Assembly: GCF_000741215.1 (NCBI RefSeq)
Contig: NZ_JGYX01000005.1
Coordinates: 124,001-188,000, forward strand
DNA from: Bifidobacterium pullorum subsp. gallinarum
Lineage (GTDB): Bacteria; Actinomycetota; Actinomycetes; Actinomycetales; Bifidobacteriaceae
Reading direction: 5' to 3'
Length of the DNA stretch: 64,000 nt
Position numbers and translations under genes: made by a program. Each line of letters starts with the position of its first letter. The first letter of the stretch is position 1. Shown here piece by piece: positions 54,247 to 63,335 of this stretch. The notes under the pieces are model-generated. The model saw nothing but the letters and a program-made list of their open reading frames with translations. It was not told the origin of the DNA and searched no databases.

Positions 54247-54264
54247 TTTTGTGGGCTCCCACAG
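54247..54264. promoter_or_regulatory. Operator candidate 2, upstream of bioY
   Basis: TTTTGTGGGCTCCCACAG contains the perfect palindrome TGTGGG-CT-CCCACA (54250-54263). Aligned with 54176-54194, both follow TTTTGT-N2-G-N-T-N-CC-ACA. It lies 25 bp before a -10-like TACAAT (54289-54294), so near the -35 of bioY. Confidence 0.55.
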
Positions 54265-54383
54265 CGCCCCGCACCGGACACCCGTCCCTACAATGGCGGC
54301 ATCACAGCCCTTCCCCACCGGTCCGATGGCCATCGGCCGCATGCGCCGCGGAGGGCACGACCCATTATGAAATGGAGGTTCCC

Positions 54384-54944
54384 ATGTCCAACCGCATCGC
54401 CGCAATCGCCCGCACCACGGCCGCCCACGCCAAGCCCGTGGCCCTGCCGGTGCTGTTCTCCGTACTGATGTGGGCATCGGCCGCCGCCGGCGCCGTGCCG
54501 ATTCCGGGCACCCCGGTGCCGATCACGCTGCAGACCTTCGTGGTCATGCTGGCCGGTCTGATGCTCACCCCGGCCCAGGCCGCCGCATCCGTATGCCTGT
54601 ATCTGGGCGCCGGCGCGGCCGGTCTGCCGGTGTTCGCCGGCGGCATGGCCACCGCCTCCCTGGTCAGCCCGTCCGGCGGCTTCCTGATCGGATTCCTGCC
54701 CGGCGTGGTGGTGGCCGCGCTGCTCAAGGGCGCCGCCAAGGGCCGGCTGACCGCGCTGCGCTACTTCGCCGCCTGCCTGGCCGGCTGCGTTGTGGTGGTC
54801 TACGCGTTCGGCATCACGATGCAGTCGGTGATGACCGGCGTGCCGTTCGTCGCCGTGGCCCTGGCCTCCGCCGGCTTCATCATCGGCGATCTGGTCAAGG
54901 CCGCCGTTGCCGCGCTGGCTGCCGCCGGCATCAGCCGCCTGTAG
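54384..54944 (+). CDS. bioY: Biotin transporter BioY
   Basis: A 186-residue S-component of the biotin ECF transporter with about six membrane helices. GTPVPITLQTFVVMLAGLMLTP and YLGAGAAGLPVFAGG followed by PSGGFLIGFLPG are the BioY signature. ATG 54384 follows GGAGG. No EcfA/EcfT genes are present here, so it would use shared energising units or act alone. It is divergent from the biotin-dependent carboxylase and convergent with birA, linking cofactor supply to fatty acid synthesis. Confidence 0.95.
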   Translation: MSNRIAAIARTTAAHAKPVALPVLFSVLMWASAAAGAVPIPGTPVPITLQTFVVMLAGLMLTPAQAAASVCLYLGAGAAGLPVFAGGMATASLVSPSGGFLIGFLPGVVVAALLKGAAKGRLTALRYFAACLAGCVVVVYAFGITMQSVMTGVPFVAVALASAGFIIGDLVKAAVAALAAAGISRL

Positions 54945-54956
54945 GACCGCTTCGGT

Positions 54957-56084
54957 TCAGAGCACGCCGACGTCGCCGGTGGTGACCGTATGGTCGTCAC
55001 CGGCGACGTCGCGTATCGCCAGCGATGCGTCGGGGTTCAGCCGCAGCGCGGTACCCCGGACCGCGCCGCCGTCGACCAGTCGCGCCTCCACCGGTCGCCC
55101 CAACGTCCAGCACAGCGGTTCCATCTCATCACGCAACGCGGCAGCGTATCCCGTCGGATCCACCATGAACGCCCGCAGACGATCACGCAACGCCGCCGTC
55201 ATACGGCCGGCAATCAGGTCGCGCAGCCGCATCGGATCAGGCAATGGCGCACGATGCAGCTGCAGCGAGGTCGACAGTTCGGTCGGCAGACGGTCGGCGG
55301 GAATCGCCAGATTCAGGCCGATACCGATGACCAGTCCGACCATCCGCCTGTCATCGGGAACCGACGGGCATGGTCGCGTCCCAGTCCCGGCAGCCGCATC
55401 TGACACGGCGGATGCCGCACCGCCGTGAGGCAGCACCAGTTCCAGCAGGATCCCGCCAAGCTTGTGGTCGTGCAGGAACACGTCGTTCGGCCATTTCAAC
55501 CTGAGACTGCATACGCCCTGTCCGCCGGCGGCGCTGTGCGTGCCGGCGACGTCCGCGGAACCGTCCTGCGAGCAGTCCGGCGCATCCGGCGACGCGCCCG
55601 GCATGTCCGGCGATGCGTGCGTGCACGTCGCCCCCACCTGTGCGCAGACATCGTCGATGGCCTCCACCGCGGCCAGTCCGGCGATCATCTGCAGCCAGCC
55701 ATTGACACGGGAATCGATCACCAGCGACTGCGGCAGCACCGTGGCGAACGACACCATCGACGACTCCCCCGGCCGGCTCACCCACTGCCGTCCGAGCCTG
55801 CCATGGCCGGCGGTCTGACTATCGGCCACAATCACAGCGATGGGCGGCTCGGCGACGGCATCCGCAATCCCGTCGCCAAACACTCCCGCAGCACCGGCAC
55901 ACGCCGTGACGGTCGCGGTCCCGGCAACATCCGGGCCCGCGGCATCAACCGGCTGCCACGCTTCGGACAGCAGCCGGCGAGCCACCGTATTCGTCGAATC
56001 CACCTCGTCGAACCACAGCACCCAGTCGGCGGCGCGGCAGGTACGCGGCAGACGCCGCATCGCTTCAGACTCGTTCACATTCAT
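54957..56084 (-). CDS. birA: Biotin--[acetyl-CoA carboxylase] ligase
   Basis: A 375-residue biotin protein ligase that activates biotin as biotinyl-AMP and attaches it to the carrier Lys of AccA. FDEVDSTNTVARRLL, DSQTAGHGRLGRQWVS (catalytic loop) and LKWPNDVFLHDHKLGGILLEL are conserved, with VIGIGLNL and a C-terminal SH3-like end. There is no N-terminal winged helix, so it is not the BirA repressor type. Two inserts, near 46-75 and 150-190, are low in complexity and make it longer than usual (about 270). It ends 12 bp from bioY, tail to tail. Confidence 0.93.
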   Translation of the reverse strand: MNVNESEAMRRLPRTCRAADWVLWFDEVDSTNTVARRLLSEAWQPVDAAGPDVAGTATVTACAGAAGVFGDGIADAVAEPPIAVIVADSQTAGHGRLGRQWVSRPGESSMVSFATVLPQSLVIDSRVNGWLQMIAGLAAVEAIDDVCAQVGATCTHASPDMPGASPDAPDCSQDGSADVAGTHSAAGGQGVCSLRLKWPNDVFLHDHKLGGILLELVLPHGGAASAVSDAAAGTGTRPCPSVPDDRRMVGLVIGIGLNLAIPADRLPTELSTSLQLHRAPLPDPMRLRDLIAGRMTAALRDRLRAFMVDPTGYAAALRDEMEPLCWTLGRPVEARLVDGGAVRGTALRLNPDASLAIRDVAGDDHTVTTGDVGVL

Positions 56085-56239
56085 GATTCCACCCTATCGC
56101 CACTGCCCTCCGACCCACGCGCGCACGTCGAAGCCGGCAGACGTCGATCTGGTCGGCATCGTCGGCGCTTCGACCCGCGCGGCACGCGTCGAAGCTTTTG
56201 CGAGGGTACGGCGGATCCGCACCCGGCAATCATCCGCGC

Positions 56240-56258
56240 ATTGTACAATTGCCATCCA
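56240..56258 (+). promoter_or_regulatory. Likely leaderless start for the DUF6020-like gene
   Basis: A -10-like TACAAT (56244-56249), inside the palindrome ATTGTACAAT, ends 8 bases before the ATG at 56258, and there is no ribosome-binding site. This is the geometry of a leaderless mRNA, common in actinobacteria. GGCAAT/ATTGCC arms flank the site. Confidence 0.5.
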
Positions 56259-58345
56259 TGACCGAGCCTTCCAGTGTGGATATGATGCATGCCGACGACG
56301 GCCGACACCTTGTATCCACAGCTGGGAGCGCTCACACTACTCCTTCGGGGGATGCCGCCGCCGGAGCCACCGTCGAAACCGTGGCCATACGCCCCCGCCG
56401 CACCCGGCTGACCGGGCTCGCCGCCGGAGCCCGCTGGGGATTGGCGGGATTCGCCTGCCTGTGGATGGCGCTGTGCACAGCCGTGGGGCCGCTGTACTGG
56501 GTCGAGGGGTCGATTGCCGACTGGTCATGGGCCAACACCGCCTATTTCCTCATCTCCTTCGCCGCGTATCTGGGCATCGTGATCCTGCTGGTCCGCTGGG
56601 CCAGGCGCCGGCGGATCCTGCCGCCGCTGCCCGTCGCCACAAAACGACGGCTCGTGCATCTGGCCCTGACCGCGCCGATGCAAGCCATGGCGCGTGCCGG
56701 CGACTGGTGCCGGCGGATGATCCTGCACGGCACCGACCGCTGGTGGAAACTGTTCCTGATCCTGCTCATCGGCTGGCTGTGGGTGCCGACGACGCTGCTG
56801 AGCGCGTTCGGCGCCGACGTGCGGTCGCAGGCGCGCGAGTTCAGCTGGGCGTTGAACCAGTGGCTGGGCGTGGACCAGCCGTACATCGGGTTCTTCTCGT
56901 TCGTGCCGATGGACATCTATCCGACCGCGCATTACCTGTGGCCGGAGGATCCGACGTATCTGACCGACCAGCACAACATCGTGCTCACCGTATGCTACGG
57001 CGCCGCCACGGCCGTCTCCCGGTATCTCACCGGTTCGAACGACGCCGGGTTCGTGGCGCTGTCGGCGATCCAGTTCGTGTTCGCCGCGTTCTGCTGCGCG
57101 GCCACCGCCAACCGGTTCTTCAACCTGCCGTTCCTGCGGCCGGCCGACGGCGGTGAACGTATCGACGCACTGCATGAAACGGGGCTGGCGCGACCGGCGG
57201 GGGCGCTCCAACGGTTCGTGATCCTCCTGTTCTTCCTGGTCTGCCCGTTGGCGGTGTTCGCCACGATCTCGCTGACCAAGTCGCCGCTGTTCGCGTTCTC
57301 GTTCGTCTGGTGGTTCGGCGTGTGGTACGAGCTGCACATGACCCGTGGCGAGCTGATGCCGGACGGCAAGGCGCGTCGGTTGAACACCCGATCCTGGATG
57401 GCGTTCGCCGCGGCATCCTGCGTGATGCTGATCTCCGCCAAGTACGCCTGGTACATCATCGTGCTGCAGATCCTGCTGGCGCTGATCGCCGACCGCCGCC
57501 GCTGGCATGTCTATGTGACCGCGCTGCTGCTGCCGACCGTGCTGATCCACGGCGGCGTGGTGCTGATGATCCAATCCGGCCTGATCATCAACGGAGATCC
57601 GATCGAGAGCCGCGGCATCCAGCTCCAGCAGATCGCGCGCGTGGCCAAGCTCAACCCCGAAGGCATCCCGGATTCCGCCGCGGAGTTGCTGGAGCCGATC
57701 TTCAACCTGGACCAGATGGCGGACGCATACCGTCAGGATGACGCCGACCCGGTCAAGTCCTCCGGCATCCAGTCCAAGAAGGTCAGCTATAAGTGGCGCA
57801 CGGTGACCGAGGAGGATATGGCGCAGTTCAACACCGCGTGGGCCCAGATCGTGGCCGCCAACCCGGTGATCGCGCTCGACGCGTTGCTGGCCAAGTGCTA
57901 CGGCTATTTCGATGTGACCGCCAGCCCGTACACCTCGATGGACTACTACGTGGACAGCATCTACGTGCAGAACCAGACCGAGTGGATCAAGGACTGGTGC
58001 CACGACTGGCGGGCGTCGGTCGCCCAGTTCGCGCGGGATTGGGGTGCCGTGCCGGTGCTCGGATGGCTGACGCACGGCAATCTGTATGTGTCGTTGACGC
58101 TGCTGATCGGAGCGGCCGAAGTGGTGCTGCGGCGTTGGCGCACGCTCGCCTGGCATATTCCCCTGGCGTTGCTGATGGGGGTCATGATTACCGCGCCGGC
58201 CAACAACTTCGAGCGGCATATGCTGCCCGTGGCGTTCTGCTTCGGATTCCTGTGTCTGACGTTCTGGCGGGAGTCCCTGGCGTCGCGCCACACGGCGGAC
58301 GGCATGCCGCCGAATTCGCCGAATCCGGATACAGTGGAAGCATGA
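56258..58345 (+). CDS. Large polytopic membrane protein (DUF6020-like)
   Basis: A 695-residue protein with ten or more predicted membrane helices. The first outer loop contains YIGFFSFVPMDIYPTAHYL, and later LTKSPLFAFSFVWWFGVWYE, which resemble actinobacterial DUF6020 proteins; these may be GT-C-like enzymes acting on surface polysaccharides, but this is not established. ATG 56258 has no ribosome-binding site and sits just after a -10 element. The stop overlaps the next ATG as ATGA, so expression is coupled to the FasR-like regulator. Confidence 0.75.
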   Translation: MTEPSSVDMMHADDGRHLVSTAGSAHTTPSGDAAAGATVETVAIRPRRTRLTGLAAGARWGLAGFACLWMALCTAVGPLYWVEGSIADWSWANTAYFLISFAAYLGIVILLVRWARRRRILPPLPVATKRRLVHLALTAPMQAMARAGDWCRRMILHGTDRWWKLFLILLIGWLWVPTTLLSAFGADVRSQAREFSWALNQWLGVDQPYIGFFSFVPMDIYPTAHYLWPEDPTYLTDQHNIVLTVCYGAATAVSRYLTGSNDAGFVALSAIQFVFAAFCCAATANRFFNLPFLRPADGGERIDALHETGLARPAGALQRFVILLFFLVCPLAVFATISLTKSPLFAFSFVWWFGVWYELHMTRGELMPDGKARRLNTRSWMAFAAASCVMLISAKYAWYIIVLQILLALIADRRRWHVYVTALLLPTVLIHGGVVLMIQSGLIINGDPIESRGIQLQQIARVAKLNPEGIPDSAAELLEPIFNLDQMADAYRQDDADPVKSSGIQSKKVSYKWRTVTEEDMAQFNTAWAQIVAANPVIALDALLAKCYGYFDVTASPYTSMDYYVDSIYVQNQTEWIKDWCHDWRASVAQFARDWGAVPVLGWLTHGNLYVSLTLLIGAAEVVLRRWRTLAWHIPLALLMGVMITAPANNFERHMLPVAFCFGFLCLTFWRESLASRHTADGMPPNSPNPDTVEA

Positions 58346-59190
58346 CTCCTTCCGTCTGGCCGTTATCGCAGCATCGCCGTTCGTCCGAACACCGTCAGGG
58401 TGCCTCGGACGATATGCTGGCGCTACTGCGGGGCGGGGAGGGCGACACCCTCGACGCGCGTGTGGAATCGGTGGCGTTCGAATGCCTGGCGGATGGCCTG
58501 GCCGACGAGCGCGTCATGTCATTGCTGCGCGTGCTGGGTTGGCGAGACGATTTCACCTGCTTCACCGTGGCCGGTACGCCGGCCAAGGGTATCGGCGATT
58601 CCTCCCGGCTGATCCGTGAGGCCATCCGAAATCTCGGCGGGAGCAACTGCATCATCGGCGTACGCGGCACCTGGTGCGTGGCCTTGGTGGAGATGCAGAG
58701 CGCGGTCACGCCGGAGGTGGCCTGCACCGCCATGGCCGACGCGTTCCACGCGCAGCTGCCGTTGTGCCTGGGGCCGGTGCATCACCGGGTGGAGGGGGCG
58801 CAACGCAGCGTGCGCAGCGTGCTGGCGGCGCTGGCGGCGGCCGCCGCGGTGCCCGCGCTGCCGCGGCCGATGAGGGCCGATGACGTGTTGCCCGAGCGGG
58901 CGTTGCTGGGCGACGAGGACGCGCGCAACGAGTTGGTGAACGAGGTCTACCGTTCCCTGCGGGGGGACAATGCCGACGACCCCACACTGGCCACGGTCTC
59001 GACCTTCCTGAAATCCGGCAATTCATTGGAGACCACGGCCAAGGAGCTGAACGTGCACCCCAACACGGTACGGTACCGGCTCAAGCGGGCCGCCGAAACC
59101 ACCGGCTGGGACGCCACCGACCCGCGCGAGGGCTACGTACTGCAGACCGCCATCGCGTTGGGCCTGATGAAGGACGCCGCCCAGAGCTGA
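58342..59190 (+). CDS. PucR-type helix-turn-helix regulator, FasR-like
   Basis: A 282-residue regulator. The C-terminal HTH_30 domain reads LATVSTFLKSGNSLETTAKEL then VHPNTVRYRLKRAAETTGW and ends in a helical VLQTAIALGLM, as in FasR of Streptomyces, the activator of fatty acid synthase genes. The N-terminal 200 residues form an Ala-rich ligand-sensing region without a clear known domain. It overlaps the membrane protein gene by 4 bp and lies about 4 kb from the acc-fas promoter, so control of lipid synthesis is a reasonable inference. Confidence 0.82.
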   Translation: MTPSVWPLSQHRRSSEHRQGASDDMLALLRGGEGDTLDARVESVAFECLADGLADERVMSLLRVLGWRDDFTCFTVAGTPAKGIGDSSRLIREAIRNLGGSNCIIGVRGTWCVALVEMQSAVTPEVACTAMADAFHAQLPLCLGPVHHRVEGAQRSVRSVLAALAAAAAVPALPRPMRADDVLPERALLGDEDARNELVNEVYRSLRGDNADDPTLATVSTFLKSGNSLETTAKELNVHPNTVRYRLKRAAETTGWDATDPREGYVLQTAIALGLMKDAAQS

Positions 59191-59226
59191 ACGACGGCCG
59201 TACGGCTCCCGGACGCCCCGGATATG

Positions 59227-59264
59227 ACAAACCCCCGCGATCCGCCGAAGCGGATGCGGGGGTT
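59227..59264 (-). terminator. Terminator after rplA
   Basis: AACCCCCGC / GCGGGGGTT with an inner ATCCGC-CGAA-GCGGAT stem and one bulged G; on the minus strand it runs into TTTGTC. It lies 30 bp past the rplA stop and 37 bp past the convergent regulator gene, so it may serve both. Confidence 0.85.
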
Positions 59265-59295
59265 CATCGATTCCTCAGCGGGAATGTCCGATGAA

Positions 59296-59988
59296 TCAGA
59301 CCAGCGACATCGGGTCGACCGGGACACCCGGGGCCATCGTGGAGGTGATCGTCACCTTCGTGACGTAACGGCCCTTGACGGTGGACGGCTTCAGACGCTT
59401 GACCTCTTCGGCCACGGCCTTGAAGTTCTCGACCAGGGCGTTCTCATCGAACGAGAGCTTGCCGATCAAGAAGCTCAGGTTGCCGTGACGGTCGACACGG
59501 AACTCGATCTTGCCGCCCTTGATGTCGGCGACGGCCTTGGCCACATCCATGGTCACGGTGCCGGTCTTCGGGTTCGGCATCAGGCCACGCGGACCGAGCA
59601 CACGGCCCAGACGGCCGACCTTGCCCATCATGTCCGGGGTGGCGACCACGGCGTCGAAGTCGAGGAAACCGCCGGCCACCTTCTCGATGAGCTCGTCATC
59701 GCCGACGATGTCGGCGCCGGCCTCGGTGGCCTCGGTGGCCTTCGGGCCGCGGGCGAACACCAGGACCTTGGCGGTCTTACCGGTGCCGTGAGGCAGGTTG
59801 ACGGTGCCGCGGACCAGCTGGTCGGCCTTGCGCGGGTCAACGTTCAGACGCAGCACAGCCTCGACCGTCTGGTCGAACTTGTACGACGGCATGCTCTTGA
59901 GCAGAGCGATAGCCTCGGCGCCGGTGTACAGGTTGTTGCGATCGATCTTCTCGGCCGCTTCGCGGTACTTCTTGGAATGCTTAGCCAT
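59296..59988 (-). CDS. rplA: 50S ribosomal protein L1
   Basis: A 230-residue L1, the mobile stalk protein at the E site and a translational repressor of its own operon. [32 protein letters not shown] (signature) and [15 protein letters not shown] are diagnostic; the length is normal. It follows rplK by 14 bp. Confidence 0.98.
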   Translation of the reverse strand: MAKHSKKYREAAEKIDRNNLYTGAEAIALLKSMPSYKFDQTVEAVLRLNVDPRKADQLVRGTVNLPHGTGKTAKVLVFARGPKATEATEAGADIVGDDELIEKVAGGFLDFDAVVATPDMMGKVGRLGRVLGPRGLMPNPKTGTVTMDVAKAVADIKGGKIEFRVDRHGNLSFLIGKLSFDENALVENFKAVAEEVKRLKPSTVKGRYVTKVTITSTMAPGVPVDPMSLV

Positions 59989-60002
59989 CTGTCCTTCTCC
60001 TC

Positions 60003-60434
60003 TCAGTCGGTCACCGTGATGCCCATGGAACGGGCGGTACCCTCGATGATCTTCATGCCGGCCTCGACGTCGCGAGCGGACAGATCAGGCATCTTGGTCT
60101 CCGCGATCTCGCGGATCTGAGCCTTGGTGACGGAGCCGACCTTGTGGGTCAGCGGGTTCTCGGTGCCCTTCTGGATACCGGCGGCCTGCTTGAGCAGCGC
60201 CGCGGCCGGCGGGGTCTTGAGAACGAAGGTGAAGGAGCGATCCTCATAGACGGTGATCTCAACCGGGACGATCTGGCCCATCTTGTCCTGCGTGGCCGCG
60301 TTGTAGGCCTTGCAGAAGTCCATGATGTTGACGCCGTGCGAGCCCAGGGCCGGGCCGAGCGGCGGGGCCGGGTTGGCCTTGCCGGCCTGAATCTCGAGCT
60401 TGATCAGCGCTGAGACCTTCTTCTTGGGAGCCAT
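60003..60434 (-). CDS. rplK: 50S ribosomal protein L11
   Basis: A 143-residue L11 of the GTPase-associated centre. [22 protein letters not shown] and the C-terminal [33 protein letters not shown] are hallmarks. It is first in rplK-rplA, with about 120 bp of leader. Confidence 0.98.
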   Translation of the reverse strand: MAPKKKVSALIKLEIQAGKANPAPPLGPALGSHGVNIMDFCKAYNAATQDKMGQIVPVEITVYEDRSFTFVLKTPPAAALLKQAAGIQKGTENPLTHKVGSVTKAQIREIAETKMPDLSARDVEAGMKIIEGTARSMGITVTD

Positions 60435-60759
60435 AAATGGTTCTTCTTTCTGTGAAGCGGTGCAAACGGCAACGGCCTCATGGCCGCTTCCTCCCGCAAC
60501 GGGTATTGCTGTGCTGTGCTAGCGGGTCTCCCCTCCAGACACAAGCTTTCCCATTATGCCGCCCCTGTCGGACATTCCCCACGTCCTCTCCCCTTCCCGG
60601 ACTCTGATCCATCGTGACCGTGATGCATGATCACAATCCTTGGAATTCCGCCGTTCTTCGACTTGGATCAGAGTCACGATGCATCAGAGTCCGGAACGAA
60701 AGAAGAGTCCGGGAAGGAAGGCGGCCGGGAAGGAGGGTTGCGGGAGGGCTTGAATACGG
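60435..60759 (-). promoter_or_regulatory. rplK upstream region with leader and promoter
   Basis: The region holds no gene. A -10-like CATAAT (60553-60558, minus strand) would start a leader of about 110 bases with several GC-rich stems. Upstream of it are the nested inverted repeats described separately. Confidence 0.45.
60592..60717. repeat. Nested inverted repeats between nusG and rplK
   Basis: A 22-bp arm (60597-60618) is matched by its reverse complement at 60673-60694 with one mismatch and a 54-bp spacer. CCTTCCCGGACTC (60592-60604) is matched a second time by GAGTCCGGGAAGG (60705-60717), and GGATCAGAG (60665-60673) is a third partial copy. The spacer holds a smaller palindrome-like GTGATGCATGATCAC. 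Confidence 0.8.
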
Positions 60760-60785
60760 GAAAACCCCGCCGGAGCGGGGTTTTC
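60760..60785 (-). terminator. Terminator after nusG
   Basis: A perfect 11-bp stem GAAAACCCCGC / GCGGGGTTTTC with a 4-base loop, 13 bp past the nusG stop; the T-run is within the stem, as is typical. Confidence 0.9.
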
Positions 60786-60797
60786 TCATCACGAATG

Positions 60798-61571
60798 TCA
60801 GTTGAGCTTCTCGACCTGGTCGAAGCCCAGCTCGACCGGCGTATCGCGCCCGAAGATGGACACGAGCACGGTGAGCTTCTGCGTGGTCGGCTCCACGTCG
60901 GACACCACGGCGGCCATAGTGGCGAACGGGCCGTCGGTGACGGTGACCTGGTCGCCCACGACATACGAGACCTCGACCGTGCGCTTCTTGGCGGCGGCGG
61001 GCTTGTCGCCGGCCTTCTTCAGCGCCTCGGAGGCGATCATCGGGGCCATCATCGCCACGACTTCCTTGCGACTCAGCGGCGCCGGATCCTTGGTCGGTCC
61101 GACGAAGCCGGTCACGCCCTCGGTCTCGCGCACGATGCGGCGGGCGTCCTCATCCGGCCACATGCGAATCAGCACGTATCCGGGCACACGCACGCGGGTG
61201 ATGACCTTCTTGCCCTTGTCGGTGTGCTTCTCGACCTCCTCCATCGGCACCTCGACCTGGAAGATCTTGTCCTCCAGCCCGAAGCTGGCCACACGGGACT
61301 CCACATTGGTCTTCACGCGCTTCTCATAGCCGGAGTAGGTATGCAGCACATACCACTTGCCTTCCAGCGTGCGCAGGCTCTTGGAGAACTCCTCAACGGC
61401 CTTGGCGCCGGGGTCGAGCTCCTCGTCGGCGGATTCGCCGGCGTCCTCGGCAGCCTCCTCAACAGGTGCCGCCTCCACGGGCTGCGGCTCGGCGTCCTGG
61501 ACCGACTCCTCGCCGGTTTCGGGAACGTCGGGCAGCTCGTCGAGATTGTCGAGATTCACTTCGTCAGTCAT
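60798..61571 (-). CDS. nusG: Transcription antitermination factor NusG
   Basis: A 257-residue NusG, which binds RNA polymerase and modulates pausing and termination. An acidic N-terminal extension of about 85 residues precedes the NGN domain ([42 protein letters not shown]) and the KOW domain ([21 protein letters not shown]). The extension is usual for actinobacteria. It follows secE by 25 bp. Confidence 0.97.
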   Translation of the reverse strand: MTDEVNLDNLDELPDVPETGEESVQDAEPQPVEAAPVEEAAEDAGESADEELDPGAKAVEEFSKSLRTLEGKWYVLHTYSGYEKRVKTNVESRVASFGLEDKIFQVEVPMEEVEKHTDKGKKVITRVRVPGYVLIRMWPDEDARRIVRETEGVTGFVGPTKDPAPLSRKEVVAMMAPMIASEALKKAGDKPAAAKKRTVEVSYVVGDQVTVTDGPFATMAAVVSDVEPTTQKLTVLVSIFGRDTPVELGFDQVEKLN

Positions 61572-61596
61572 GCATTCACCTTCAGATCGGGATCAA

Positions 61597-61824
61597 TCAG
61601 CCGAACATCCACAGCATGAGCTTGCCCAGGCCGAGATCCATACCGGTCACGATTGCCATCAGGAAGAGCACGAACACCAGCACGGCCAGAGCCCAGAAGA
61701 ACAGCTCCTTGCTGGTCGGGGTCACCACCTTGCGCATCTCATCGACGATCTGCTTGATGAACATGCCGATGCGCATGAAGACATTCGGCTTCTTGGCTTG
61801 TGCGCTGATGCTTTTCTTCGCCAT
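61597..61824 (-). CDS. secE: Preprotein translocase subunit SecE
   Basis: A 75-residue single-helix SecE. MFIKQIVDEMRKVVTPTSKEL is the conserved amphipathic segment and FFWALAVLVFVLFLMAIVTG the membrane helix. It stabilises SecY in the protein channel. ATG 61824 was chosen; the upstream in-frame extension runs into tRNA-Trp. The secE-nusG order next to rplK-rplA is conserved in bacteria. Confidence 0.96.
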   Translation of the reverse strand: MAKKSISAQAKKPNVFMRIGMFIKQIVDEMRKVVTPTSKELFFWALAVLVFVLFLMAIVTGMDLGLGKLMLWMFG

Positions 61825-61862
61825 ATCCGTCCTTCGTCTTCGGCTTGCAGTGGAAATCTTGG

Positions 61863-61935
61863 CAGGGACGGCGGGACTCGAACCCACAACCTACGGTTTT
61901 GGAGACCGTTGCGCTACCAATTGCGCCACATCCCT
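61863..61935 (-). tRNA. tRNA-Trp (CCA anticodon)
   Basis: A 73-nt cloverleaf: acceptor AGGGATG/CGTCCCT with one T-G pair, D-arm GCGC-AATTGGTA-GCGC, anticodon stem ACGGT/ACCGT with loop CTCCAAA (anticodon CCA), and T-arm GTGGGTTCGAGTCCCGC. It lies just upstream of secE, the usual place. Confidence 0.97.
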
Positions 61936-62087
61936 AGGTGAACTCTGCCCATGGTAGCAAATACCTGCCGACCAGCGGGCAAAACCGCCAAAACGCAATA
62001 ATAGCGGTTCCCGTCGATTTCGTCCACCCACCGGTGTTCGCTCGCCGATAAACCGCTATTTTCCGCCGTTTGCTCCGGTGTGTCCTC

Positions 62088-63293
<1,206 letters not shown>

Positions 63294-63335
63294 AGTCATG
63301 GCTCCCATGCTAGCCCCACGCGCAGAGAACCGCCG

